From assembly GCF_010614805.1 (NCBI RefSeq), contig NZ_JAAFZC010000001.1:2396001-2460000 (forward strand): DNA of 64,000 bases, given 5' to 3'. Under the pieces are notes generated by a model. The model did not search any database. It saw only the letters and a program-made list of their open reading frames with translations, and was not told the DNA's origin. A program made the position numbers and the translations under genes. Every line of letters begins with the position of its first letter. Positions within the stretch are counted from its first letter, which is position 1. Shown one piece after another: positions 51,989 through 60,900 of this stretch. The DNA comes from Pseudooceanicola aestuarii. GTDB taxonomy: Bacteria > Pseudomonadota > Alphaproteobacteria > Rhodobacterales > Rhodobacteraceae.

Positions 51989-53106
51989 CAAGCGCAACCG
52001 CAGAAGAGATGCTGGCGGGGATCCGCCGCTGGGTCGAGATCGAAAGCCACACCCCCGACGTGGCAGGCATCGCGCGGCTGTGCGACACGATCGCGGCGGA
52101 TTACGCCAGCTGTGGCGCCCGGTCGGAACGGATCGCGGGCCGCGACGGTCAGGGTGATCAGCTGATCGTGCGGGCGCCCTGGGGCGAGGGATCGAACGCG
52201 CCTGGCATCCTGGTTCTCAGCCACAACGACACGGTGCATCCAGCTGGAACTATTGGTGAATTCCCCTTCCGGGTAGAGGGCGACCTGGCCTATGGCCCGG
52301 GCATCTGCGACATGAAGGGCGGCAGCTACATCGCCATGCAGGCGGTTCGGGAAATCGCCGCCGCCGGCACCGGGCGCCTGCCGGTGACGCATCTGATGGT
52401 CTCGGACGAGGAAATCGGCTCTCCGACCTCGCGGGCGGTGATCGAGGAGCTGGCCCGCGCGGCGAAATACGTGCTGGTCACCGAACCGGCGCGGGAGGGC
52501 GGCAAGATCGTCACCGCACGCAAGGGGGTCATGCGCTTCGAGGCCGAGACATTCGGCACCGCCGCCCATGCGGGCACCCGTCACCAGGCAGGACGCTCCG
52601 CCGTGGTGGAGATCGCCCGGCTGACCCTGAAATTCGCCGCGCTGACCGATTATGACCGCGGCATCACCTGCAACGTCGGCGAGATCACCGGCGGCACCGG
52701 CGTGAATGTCGTGGCCGCCCATGCCCGCATCCGCGTCGATGTGCGCGTCCCCGATGCCGAGGCGGCAGAGGAGGTGCAGGCCTTCGTCGACGGGCTGTGG
52801 GCCGAGGATCCCGATATCCGCCTGTCGATCACCGGCGGGCTGAACCGCCCGGCCTACGAGACGGACGCCCGTGTCGCGGCGCTGTTCGACCATGCGCGCG
52901 CGCTGGCGGCGGAGATCGGATTTGACCTGGTCGGGCTGAAGACCGGGGGTGGCAGCGATGGCAATTTCACCGCTCCGCTGACCCCGACGCTGGACGGGTT
53001 GGGCGTGGATGGCAACGACGCCCACACCCTGAACGAACATCTGCTGATCTCCTCGCTTGAACCGCGCCGCGACCTGCTGAAGCGCCTGTTGGAGACGCTG
53101 GAATGA
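51985..53106 (+). CDS. M20-family peptidase (glutamate carboxypeptidase/CPG2-like)
   Basis: A 373-aa metallopeptidase of the ArgE/CPG2 group. LVLSHNDTVHPAGTIGE (metal His, with catalytic Asp), GPGICDMKGGSY (bridging Asp), VSDEEIGSPTSR (Glu pair), TEPAREGGKIVTARKG, AAHAGTRHQAGRSAV and the C-terminal HTLNEHLLISSL are visible. CPG2-like enzymes remove C-terminal glutamate from N-acyl or folate-like amides. It is coupled to the M20 gene before it and to hydantoinase A after it. Confidence 0.9.
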   Translation: MTSATAEEMLAGIRRWVEIESHTPDVAGIARLCDTIAADYASCGARSERIAGRDGQGDQLIVRAPWGEGSNAPGILVLSHNDTVHPAGTIGEFPFRVEGDLAYGPGICDMKGGSYIAMQAVREIAAAGTGRLPVTHLMVSDEEIGSPTSRAVIEELARAAKYVLVTEPAREGGKIVTARKGVMRFEAETFGTAAHAGTRHQAGRSAVVEIARLTLKFAALTDYDRGITCNVGEITGGTGVNVVAAHARIRVDVRVPDAEAAEEVQAFVDGLWAEDPDIRLSITGGLNRPAYETDARVAALFDHARALAAEIGFDLVGLKTGGGSDGNFTAPLTPTLDGLGVDGNDAHTLNEHLLISSLEPRRDLLKRLLETLE

Positions 53107-55247
53107 GCGCCGGGCTGAGGATCGGCTGCGACGTCGGCGGCAGCTTTACCGATTTCCTGTTGTTCGATCCGGCCACCGGCGCGGTGGAGACGCTGAAGGT
53201 GCCGACCACACCCGAAGCCCCGGAACAGGGCGTGATGGCCGGGCTGGCCGAACTGGCCGCCGCGCGTCCCGGCCTGCTGGAGGGGATGGAAACGCTGATC
53301 CATGGCACCACGCTGGTGATCAACGCCATCATCGAACGCAAGGGGGCCGAGACCGCGCTGATCACCAATGCGGGCTTTCGCGATGTGTTGGAGACGCGGC
53401 GGGAGATCCGCTATGACATCTACGACATCCGCCAGGCCTTCCCGGCGCCGATCGTTCCCCGCAGGCTTCGCCGCGAGGTCGCGGGGCGTATCGGCCATGA
53501 CGGGCAGGAGTTCGAGCCGCTGGACGCCGACGGGCTGCGCGATGTGCTGCGCGATCTGGCGGGGCAGGGCGTCGCCTCGGTCGCGCTGTGTCTGTTGCAT
53601 TCCTATGCCAACCCGGCACAGGAACGGCAGGCGGCGGCCATCGCGGCGGAGATGGACCTGCCGTTGGACCTGTCGCTATCCAGTGATGTCCTGCCGGAAG
53701 TGCAGGAATTCGAACGGTTTTCCACCACTGCGCTAAATGCCTACGTTCGGCCGAAAGTCGATCGCTACCTGGGTGCGCTGGAAGGCGCGCTGGCCGATGC
53801 GGGCTATGCCCATCCGCTGTTCCTGATGCAATCGGGCGGCGGGGTGATCGGAGCGCAGACCGCCCGTCAGGCCCCCGTTCGCCTGGCCGAAAGCGGCCCC
53901 GTGGGCGGCGTTCTGGCCGCCGGGCGTCTGGGTCAGGCGGCCGGGGCGGATGATATCCTGGCCTTCGACATGGGCGGCACCACCGCCAAGGCCTGCCTGA
54001 TCCGCGACGGGGAACTGCCCATCACCCGCGCCTACGAGGTCGATCGCGTGCACCGGTTCAAGCGCGGCTCGGGCACGCCGCTGGCGGTGCCCACTGTTGA
54101 CCTGATCGAGATCGGCGCCGGCGGCGGCTCCATCGCGCAGGTGGATGCCCTGGGCCTGCTGCGGATCGGGCCGGAAAGCGCGGCCTCGGATCCCGGCCCG
54201 GCCTGTTTCGGACGCGGCGGCACGCGGGCGACGATCACCGATGCGAACCTGGTTCTGGGCTATCTGGACCCGGCGGAGTTCCGCGCCGGGGGCATCATCC
54301 TGGACGTAGAGGCCGCCCGCGCCGCGATCGCCCGCGATGTGGCCGCCCTGCTGGGGCTGGACGTGGATCTGGCCGCTGCCGCCATCGTCGCGATGGTGGA
54401 CGAGAACATGGCCCAGGCCGCGCGGATGTATGCCGCCGAACATGGTGGCGATCCGGCCCGGGCGGCGATGGTGGCCTGTGGCGGCGGCGGCCCGCTGCAT
54501 GGCGCCGCCGTGGCGCGCAAGCTGGGGATCACCCGTCTGATGGTGCCCGAGGCGGCGGGCGTCTTTTCGGCCCTGGGGTTCCTCATGGCCACGCCCAGCT
54601 TTGAAGTGGCGCGCAGCCGCCCCGCGCGGCTGGACGCCCTGACCCCCGGTGCGCTGGAGGACGAATTCGCGGCCCTGGCGGCCGAGGCGGATGCCGTCGT
54701 CGGCGCCGTGGCGCCCCGTGCGCCGCTGACGCGCCGCCGCTATGCGGAGATGCGCTATGCCGGGCAGGGGCATCAGCTGCGCGTCCGACTGCAGGACGAC
54801 CTGTCCGCCCCGGCCATCGCCGCCGCCTTTGCCGCCGCCTATGACGCGGCCTATGGTTATACCTATGATGATCTGGTGCCCGAGATCGTCACCCTGCGGC
54901 TGGTGTCGGAGGCGGCGCAGGAGGGGCCGGGATTTGCCGCCGCGACCGCCGGCCCGGCGCCCGCGCCACGCTGGCGTCGGGCCTGGGATCCGCTGGCCGG
55001 GCAGATGGTGGACCACCAGGTGCTGCCCTTCGACGCCGTGACGGGCGAGGTCACGGGCCCGGCCCTGATCGGCCAGTCCGGCACCACGATCCTGCTGCCC
55101 GCCGGGGCGCGGGCGCGCAAGGGGCCGGGCGGCTGGCTGGACATCACCCTGCCGGACCCGGCGGAGGCCGAAGCGACCGCCCCTGCCGCCGCTACGCAGA
55201 CCCGATCAGCATCCCGTCCCGATCCGCGGAAGGAGCCCGCCACATGA
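53103..55247 (+). CDS. Hydantoinase/oxoprolinase subunit A (copy 2)
   Basis: A 714-aa HyuA-family protein. The sequence shows CDVGGSFTDFLLFD, LIHGTTLVINAIIERKGAET, FDMGGTTAKACLIRDGEL (second phosphate site) and IGAGGGSIAQVDALGLLRIGPES, ending with ACGGGGPLHGAAVARKLG. Copy 2 differs from copy 1 in having a GSFTD first site and is closer to the N-methylhydantoinase/acetone-carboxylase-like branch by eye. It overlaps both neighbours by four bases (ATGA). The C-terminus ends in an Ala/Glu-rich tail. Confidence 0.92.
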   Translation: MSAGLRIGCDVGGSFTDFLLFDPATGAVETLKVPTTPEAPEQGVMAGLAELAAARPGLLEGMETLIHGTTLVINAIIERKGAETALITNAGFRDVLETRREIRYDIYDIRQAFPAPIVPRRLRREVAGRIGHDGQEFEPLDADGLRDVLRDLAGQGVASVALCLLHSYANPAQERQAAAIAAEMDLPLDLSLSSDVLPEVQEFERFSTTALNAYVRPKVDRYLGALEGALADAGYAHPLFLMQSGGGVIGAQTARQAPVRLAESGPVGGVLAAGRLGQAAGADDILAFDMGGTTAKACLIRDGELPITRAYEVDRVHRFKRGSGTPLAVPTVDLIEIGAGGGSIAQVDALGLLRIGPESAASDPGPACFGRGGTRATITDANLVLGYLDPAEFRAGGIILDVEAARAAIARDVAALLGLDVDLAAAAIVAMVDENMAQAARMYAAEHGGDPARAAMVACGGGGPLHGAAVARKLGITRLMVPEAAGVFSALGFLMATPSFEVARSRPARLDALTPGALEDEFAALAAEADAVVGAVAPRAPLTRRRYAEMRYAGQGHQLRVRLQDDLSAPAIAAAFAAAYDAAYGYTYDDLVPEIVTLRLVSEAAQEGPGFAAATAGPAPAPRWRRAWDPLAGQMVDHQVLPFDAVTGEVTGPALIGQSGTTILLPAGARARKGPGGWLDITLPDPAEAEATAPAAATQTRSASRPDPRKEPAT

Positions 55248-56992
55248 GCGCCCAGAACACACCCGCCCCGCCGCGCCCCGCCGCAGCCCTGCCCGAAGGG
55301 CGCACGGCCTCTGCCACCGGAGCTGCGCGCGACGGTCTGGCGGCGATCCAGCAGCAGGTTCTGTGGTCCCGCCTGGTGGCCATCGCGGACGAGATTGCCA
55401 CCACGCTGGTCCGCACCGCCTTCAGCCTGGTGGTGCGGGATAATCACGATTACGCCTGTTCCATCTACGATGCGCGCGGGCAGATGCTGGCGCAATCCAT
55501 GCAATGCACCCCCGGCCAGGCCGGATCCACCCCCATGGTTCTGCGCGATCTGCTGGCCGTCTACCCGCCGGAGACTCTGGCGGAGGGCGATGTGCTGATC
55601 TCCAACGATCCGTGGATCGGTGCGGGCCACGCGCCGGACGTCTTCATCGCCACGCCGGTCTTTCGCAACGGCGTGCTCGTCGGGTTCACTTGCACTTGCG
55701 CGCATCACGCCGACATGGGCGGGCGTCTGGGCGCCACCGACGCACGCGACGTCTACGAAGAGGGGCTGATCATCCCGGTGACCAAGCTGGTCTCTGCCGG
55801 GGTGGAGGACGAGGCGCTGGTGCGTCTGATCCGGCGCAATGTCCGCATGTCCGAGAAGATCCTGGGCGACATTCGCGCCCAGATGGCTGCCAACCGCGTC
55901 GGCGCCGCCGGAATCCTGCGGATGATGGACGAGTTCGACCTGACCAGCCTGGAGCCACTGGCCGATCGCGTCACCGCCCATTCCGAGGCCGCGTTCCGCG
56001 CCGCCATCGGTCGTCTGCCGCAGGGCGAGACGGTGAACGAGGTCTTTCACGAGCTGACGGATGACGCGGGCGATCCGATCCGCATCCGCGTGGCGCTGAA
56101 GATCCTGGAGGACCGGGTGCAGCTGGATTTTACCGGCACCTCGCCGCAGGTGGCCAAGCCGATCAATGCGGTGCTGAACATCACCCGGGCCTATTGCGTC
56201 TTTCCCTTCATTGCCACGCTGTGCCCCGATCTGCCGATGAATGCCGGCGCCTTCCGCCCTGTGGAGATTTCGGTGCCCGAGGGCAGCGTGCTGAACCCGA
56301 CCTATCCGGCGCCGGGGATGTATCGCAGCCTGCTGTCCTATTTCACCGTCGAGGCGATCATGGGCGCGCTGCGCAAGATCGCCCCGGACAAGGTCATGGC
56401 GCCCTCGGGCACCTATCCGCTGTGGATCCAGAAATTCGCCGGCACCGGGCTGGATGGGCGGCCCTTTGTCACCCATTACAACGCCCAGGGCGGGCAGGGG
56501 GCCTTTCGGGATCGCGACGGGAACACGGCGGTGGTCTTTCCCGGCAACATCGCCTCCACCTCGGTGGAGCTGTTCGAACATGACGGCCCCTTCCTGGTGG
56601 AACGGCGGATGCTGGTGCCCGACACCGGCGGCGCCGGTCGGTTTCGCGGCGGGCTGGGGCAGGAGACGGTGCTGCGCGTGCTGGCCGATGCGCCGGTGCG
56701 GTCGGCCCTGTCCGGCGGGCGCCTGGTCGAGCCGGCCAAGGGGATGGAGGAGGGCGCCCCCGGCGGGCTGGGCCATATCTCCGTCAACGATGGCGCGCCT
56801 TTCCGCACCGCGGGCCGTGCGGATCTGCGACAGGGCGACAGGGTACGGCTGGTCCAGCCCGGCGGCGGCGGGTTCGGCCCCCCCTCCGAACGTGCGCCCG
56901 AGGCGATACAGCGCGACCTGGACGAAGGCTACGTCACGCCAGAGGGCGTGGCACGCGATTACGGCGTCCCACTGGTCCCGGCGGCGGAATAG
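55244..56992 (+). CDS. Hydantoinase/oxoprolinase subunit B (copy 2)
   Basis: A 582-aa HyuB-family protein. After a 28-residue Ala/Pro-rich lead it reads LAAIQQQVLWSRLVAIADEI, then VVRDNHDYACSIYDARGQML, MLRD-type LLAVYPPETLAEGDVLISND, TCAHHADMGGRLGA and a C-terminal PGGGGFGPPSER. It is the partner of HyuA copy 2 and is the last gene of a four-gene operon that ends in a terminator 30 bp downstream. Confidence 0.92.
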   Translation: MSAQNTPAPPRPAAALPEGRTASATGAARDGLAAIQQQVLWSRLVAIADEIATTLVRTAFSLVVRDNHDYACSIYDARGQMLAQSMQCTPGQAGSTPMVLRDLLAVYPPETLAEGDVLISNDPWIGAGHAPDVFIATPVFRNGVLVGFTCTCAHHADMGGRLGATDARDVYEEGLIIPVTKLVSAGVEDEALVRLIRRNVRMSEKILGDIRAQMAANRVGAAGILRMMDEFDLTSLEPLADRVTAHSEAAFRAAIGRLPQGETVNEVFHELTDDAGDPIRIRVALKILEDRVQLDFTGTSPQVAKPINAVLNITRAYCVFPFIATLCPDLPMNAGAFRPVEISVPEGSVLNPTYPAPGMYRSLLSYFTVEAIMGALRKIAPDKVMAPSGTYPLWIQKFAGTGLDGRPFVTHYNAQGGQGAFRDRDGNTAVVFPGNIASTSVELFEHDGPFLVERRMLVPDTGGAGRFRGGLGQETVLRVLADAPVRSALSGGRLVEPAKGMEEGAPGGLGHISVNDGAPFRTAGRADLRQGDRVRLVQPGGGGFGPPSERAPEAIQRDLDEGYVTPEGVARDYGVPLVPAAE

Positions 56993-57021
56993 CGGCGCAA
57001 CCGCCCAGACGGGATGACGAC

Positions 57022-57050
57022 ACGGCCCGGCACTGCGTCCGGGCCGTTTT
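57022..57050 (+). terminator. Intrinsic terminator of the M20-HyuAB operon
   Basis: ACGGCCCGG at 57022-57030 pairs perfectly with CCGGGCCGT at 57039-57047, followed by TTT. It lies 30 bp after the hyuB stop. Confidence 0.8.
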
Positions 57051-57094
57051 CACGTCCGGCGGGCGAGTCGATGGCTTTCTCGGCACTGCACATG

Positions 57095-57130
57095 AAAAAA
57101 GGCGCTGCCAGGGACGAATGGCAGCGCCTT
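57095..57130 (-). terminator. Intrinsic terminator after M28 homologue 2 (minus strand)
   Basis: TGGCAGCGCCTT and AAGGCGCTGCCA form a 12-bp perfect stem. Read on the minus strand it is followed by TTTTTT (six in all with the stem end). It lies 127 bp after the M28-2 stop at 57257, facing the other terminator. Confidence 0.75.
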
Positions 57131-57256
57131 CAAGTTTGGCATCCGGGCATCAGGGCGGCGCATGCGCCGCGATGATGCGCAGCGCGCGGCTTTCCCGGCT
57201 GTGTCGTGAGGATTGGGCAGAGCAAGGCAAGCCCTGCACTGCCCATTTTCACGGGT

Positions 57257-58993
57257 TCATCCCAAAAGCGCGCGCGCCGCACGCAGGGCGGCGACCGTCT
57301 TGTTCCGCCCGCGCAGGGCCTGGGTCTGGGCAAAGCCCAGGGCGTCACCCTCGTGCAGGTTGAATTCCGTCACGACCTCGATCTCGGGCAGAGGGTGGCG
57401 GGTGATGGCCGGGTCATGGCCGAACCGGGGCGCGCGGGTGTAGTTCATCGGCACCAGGATCCGCGCCAGGCGCATGATGGTCTCGTTCGCGGCCTCCGCC
57501 GGGATCGCGCCGTCCTTGGCCCCGGCGTAGAAATCCTCCAGCGCCTTGGAAAGGGCGGTGATCTCCTGCGCCACGGGGGACAGGTCCATCAGCTCTCCTG
57601 CGGCGGTTTGGTAGCTTTGCACACTTTCCGACAGCTCCGGCATCAAGGCGCGCCAGTCAAACGGCAGCAGCGGATCGGTGGCCACGCGCCAGATCGACAG
57701 CAGGTAGATGTCGATATCGGTTTTCAGCACCTCCTTGTCGGCGATCTCCAGCGTGTCGTTCTCGGTATGCCAGGCGATGTTGCCGCCGCAGCCCGAAACG
57801 GCGTAATAACCTTTCTCCTCGCGCAGATCGTCGGGCATGGTGGAGGACAGCATGAAGAAGCTCGACATGCCGATATTGTTGAACGAGTAGTCGCCCGCCT
57901 GATGGGGGCGCTGGAACACCGGGGTCTGGTCGGCGCATTCCTGCACCACGTCCTGCACCAGCGCATGGGTTTCGGCAAAGGCCGAGGTTTGGTGATAGGA
58001 GGTCGCCCAACGGCAGCCGGGGCTGTCGCAATTGACCTGGGCGACGCAGTTTTCGTCCAGGTCGATGGCGAAGGTATCGGCAAACCAGGTGGAGCCGGCA
58101 TAGCGGCCGGTGGAATGGCCCGGCCACCACGCGATCCGCACCGAACGCCGCAGCTTGTCCTTGTTGGCCCAGAGCACGCGGGCGATTTCCAGCATCGTGG
58201 CATCGCCCGTGGCGTTGTCGCCGACGCCCACGTCCCACGAATCGTAATGGCCATGCAGCAGGACGAATTTCTCCGCCTCTTCGGTGCCGGGGATCTCGAC
58301 CACGGGAATCGCCTGTTCGAACCAGCCGATCTGCATCTCCGTGCGCACCGTGGCGGATCCGCCTTCACCGGCAGCGGCGATCAGGCGCGCGCCGGTTTCA
58401 TTGTTCACCGACACCACGGGAATCTGCGGCTTGCGGCCGATGTCATCCAGGTCGGGGGAGCCCCAGATCGTCGTGCAGGTGCCCCAATGGATATCGACGC
58501 CCGGATTGACGGCAATCACCGCCACCGCACCCCATTCTTCGGCCAGTGCCGCAAGGGCAGGGTTTCCGAACCCTTCCGTCAGCAGGATCTTTCCGGTGAA
58601 CTTGGCCCGCATTTCCTCGGGCGTTCCGACCTGGTCGCCAAAAAATGCGGCAGCTTTCTTGTTGTAGGACCGGAGGGAGGATTTTTGCGCCGGCAAGTAG
58701 ACCAGTTCGCCCGCCTGGCCGTCGGGGCAGTTCAGGCTGGAAGACGGTGCCTTGGCGCGAATCTTCTCGCCGTTCAGCTCGACAGAGGCATCATGGGGCA
58801 CCGACAGAAACAATTTCGGGCGGTGCACGGTGACCGGCAGACCCAGCGCTTTCAGCCGGTCGGCGATCAGGTCGCCGGCCTTGTTCACGTCCTCCGGACG
58901 CCAACGGGGCATGCCTGAAAAGGTGGTGATCAGGCTCCACGCGTCATCGATGCGGGCCTGCCCAAGAATGTCGCTTTCGGACGAATCGAGCAT
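57257..58993 (-). CDS. M28-like metallopeptidase homologue 2 with altered active site
   Basis: A 578-aa paralogue of the protein at 47745-49454, with the same layout and the same changed motif. Metal residues HGHYDSW (His249), GDNATG (Asp259), NCDSPG and AWHTENDT are kept. The Glu-Glu pair is replaced by WWPGHSTGRYAGS (289-301). The PA-like region has VIAVNPGVDIHWGT. The start is the ATG at 58993: AAGGAG lies eight bases upstream, whereas the ATG two codons earlier is too close to it. It is a single gene, divergent from the permuted binding-protein gene, with an operator candidate between them. Confidence 0.85.
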   Translation of the reverse strand: MLDSSESDILGQARIDDAWSLITTFSGMPRWRPEDVNKAGDLIADRLKALGLPVTVHRPKLFLSVPHDASVELNGEKIRAKAPSSSLNCPDGQAGELVYLPAQKSSLRSYNKKAAAFFGDQVGTPEEMRAKFTGKILLTEGFGNPALAALAEEWGAVAVIAVNPGVDIHWGTCTTIWGSPDLDDIGRKPQIPVVSVNNETGARLIAAAGEGGSATVRTEMQIGWFEQAIPVVEIPGTEEAEKFVLLHGHYDSWDVGVGDNATGDATMLEIARVLWANKDKLRRSVRIAWWPGHSTGRYAGSTWFADTFAIDLDENCVAQVNCDSPGCRWATSYHQTSAFAETHALVQDVVQECADQTPVFQRPHQAGDYSFNNIGMSSFFMLSSTMPDDLREEKGYYAVSGCGGNIAWHTENDTLEIADKEVLKTDIDIYLLSIWRVATDPLLPFDWRALMPELSESVQSYQTAAGELMDLSPVAQEITALSKALEDFYAGAKDGAIPAEAANETIMRLARILVPMNYTRAPRFGHDPAITRHPLPEIEVVTEFNLHEGDALGFAQTQALRGRNKTVAALRAARALLG

Positions 58994-59056
58994 CTTCATT
59001 TCTCCTTGTTGGGACAAAAAACGTTTACCTGAGCGATCGTCCTGTGCATAGTAAAT

Positions 59057-59069
59057 AAAACAAGGTTTC
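59057..59069. promoter_or_regulatory. IclR-operator candidate, site 3 (degenerate)
   Basis: On the minus strand the sequence reads GAAACCTTGTTTT, matching the GAAACGTTGTTTC of sites 1 and 2 at 11 of 13 bases. It lies midway in the 145-bp divergent gap, 64 bp before M28-2 and 70 bp before the binding-protein gene. Confidence 0.45.
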
Positions 59070-59138
59070 ATCTAGCGAAAAAACGGTAGATGCAAAACAG
59101 GCCGCAAAGCCGGCCAGATCACCAACACGGAGGGTGAA

Positions 59139-60821
59139 ATGAAAGTGAACGTGAACAAGAGAGACCTCTTGCGAAGTGCCGCCGGGGCAGCCGTCGCATT
59201 GGGCCTGGGCGGTCTGCCCGTGGTCGCCGAAGCCGCCGGCGATCCGGTGCGGCCGATCACATTGTACAGCCGGACGCAGGCGGCCAATCCCCAGCAGTTC
59301 CAGGCCGCCGAACTGATCGCCCAGATCTGGAGCGACCTGGGCCTGGACGTGTCGGTGCAGGCCCTGCCCAACACGCAGCTGTCCGATACCGTCTGGTACA
59401 ACCGCGACAGCTGGGACACCACGATGTGGCAGATGGTGGGCCGGCCGGAACGCTCCGACCCGGACGAATTCGTCTACAACCTGTTCCATTCCAGCACCGC
59501 GCCCTCGGGCTACAATTTCGTCGGCTGGGAAAACGCGGAATACGACCGGATCGCCGAACAGCAACGCCTGGTCGTCGATCCCGAGGAACGGCTGGCGCTG
59601 ATCTCGCAGGCGCAGACCCTGGTGAACGAGAATCAGCCCTATGCCTTCCTGGTCTACCCCACGAAGGTGTTTGCTTTCGACAAGACGGTGTTTGACGAAA
59701 CCAGCGTGGTGGAGCAGCCCGGCCTGGGGATCAAGAACTTCCTCAGCTTCGTCAATATCGCGCCGCTGGGCGAGCAGACGGACCTGATCATGAACAGCTC
59801 CAACGAGCTGAACGCCATCAACCCGTTCTACATCTCCGGTGCGCAGGACAGCTGGATGACCGAACTGATCTGGGACCGCATGATGCGGATCGGCGAAGAC
59901 GGTCGCCCCATGCCCTGGGCCGCCGAGACGGTGGAATGGAATGACACCGGGACCGAGGTCACGATGACCCTGCGCGACGGCATGATGTGGCACGACGGAG
60001 AGCCGGTGACCACGGATGATGTCATCTTTTCCTTCACCGCGCCGCAGGGCGACATGGTCGCCCCGATGTACAAGCCCTTCGTGGAGCCGATCACCAGCAT
60101 CGAGGCCACGGATGACAAGACCGTCGTCCTGACCCTGGCCCAGCCCAACGCGGCGTTCGAGACTTCGACCCTGTCCAAGGTCAACCTGGTGCCCGAACAT
60201 GTCTGGGGCCCGCTGGTCGAAGGCCTGGCGGAGGGCGAAACCGCCGAAGCCGTCGTCGAAGACACGCGCATCGGCTCCGGCCCGTTCAAGTTCGACCGCT
60301 GGGCCACCCAGCAGGAAGTCGTGCTGACCGCGAACGCAGACCATTGGTCGGCGCCCAAGATCGACCGGTTGATCATGCGCATCGTGCTGAACGTCGAGGC
60401 CGGGCTGGGCATGTTGCGCTCGGGCGAGCTGAACTTCATGTCCGACTATACCGGCGATCCGGCCCTTCTGCTGGAAGCGGCGGAGGCCGATGACGATCTG
60501 GCCGTGGTCGAATCCGTCGACATCGGGTTCCAGTACGCGGCGTTCAACGCCCGCCGCGCACCGTTTGACGATGCCGCCTTCCGCAAGGCGCTGTCGACGG
60601 CGATCAACCGGCAATTGCTGCGCAACGCCGCCTGGAACGGCTTTGCAGAGATTGCCAACAGCCATGTCTCCAGCGCGCTGCCCTATTGGCACGAGACCTC
60701 CACCGACAACATGGAAACCGGCATGGACCTGGCAAGGCAGATGTTGACCGATGCTGGATATTCCATCGTCGACGGCGTGCTGCACTACCCCGACGGCGTG
60801 ACCGAGCAATTCGCCGAGTGA
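59139..60821 (+). CDS. Peptide-type binding protein, apparently a circular permutation of SBP family 5
   Basis: A 560-aa exported protein. Residues 1 to about 33 (NKRDLLRSAAG, then a hydrophobic run) are a signal, perhaps Tat-like with KR in place of RR. Residues about 36-190 match what is normally the C-terminal third of family 5: QFQAAELIAQIWSDLGLDV, then DPDEFVYNLFHSS and LVYPTKVFAFDK. Residues about 205-560 match the normal N-terminal and middle part: ELIWDRMMRIGEDGRPMPW, LRDGMMWHDGEPVTTDDV (268-285), RKALSTAINRQLL and, at the very end, ARQMLTDAGYSIVDGVLHY. GGAGGGTGAA precedes the ATG. It begins the second importer operon. Confidence 0.85.
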   Translation: MKVNVNKRDLLRSAAGAAVALGLGGLPVVAEAAGDPVRPITLYSRTQAANPQQFQAAELIAQIWSDLGLDVSVQALPNTQLSDTVWYNRDSWDTTMWQMVGRPERSDPDEFVYNLFHSSTAPSGYNFVGWENAEYDRIAEQQRLVVDPEERLALISQAQTLVNENQPYAFLVYPTKVFAFDKTVFDETSVVEQPGLGIKNFLSFVNIAPLGEQTDLIMNSSNELNAINPFYISGAQDSWMTELIWDRMMRIGEDGRPMPWAAETVEWNDTGTEVTMTLRDGMMWHDGEPVTTDDVIFSFTAPQGDMVAPMYKPFVEPITSIEATDDKTVVLTLAQPNAAFETSTLSKVNLVPEHVWGPLVEGLAEGETAEAVVEDTRIGSGPFKFDRWATQQEVVLTANADHWSAPKIDRLIMRIVLNVEAGLGMLRSGELNFMSDYTGDPALLLEAAEADDDLAVVESVDIGFQYAAFNARRAPFDDAAFRKALSTAINRQLLRNAAWNGFAEIANSHVSSALPYWHETSTDNMETGMDLARQMLTDAGYSIVDGVLHYPDGVTEQFAE

Positions 60822-60833
60822 TCCCGTGATCCC

Positions 60834-60863
60834 GCCCGTCCCCGGACCATTCCGGGGGCGGGC
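60834..60863 (+). promoter_or_regulatory. Stem-loop between permuted binding-protein and permease genes
   Basis: A 13-bp stem (one G-T pair) forms from 60834-60846 and 60851-60863 around a four-base loop, with no T-run after it. It fits a transcript-stabilising or partial-stop hairpin, as in the other two ABC operons here. Confidence 0.6.
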
Positions 60864-60900
60864 CCTCCTCAGAATCCTCTGACCCTCCGGAGCTATCGGC

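Noticed and set aside
58994..59071. Longer start for the second M28-like protein
   Set aside because: It would translate through the ribosome site AAGGAG and the operator candidate; the ATG at 58993 has the better spacing.
59139..60821. The binding-protein gene as a truncated or frameshifted pseudogene
   Set aside because: The odd segment order first looked like a rearranged fragment, but the frame is intact, both halves together cover the whole fold, and it has its own signal peptide, ribosome site and stop.
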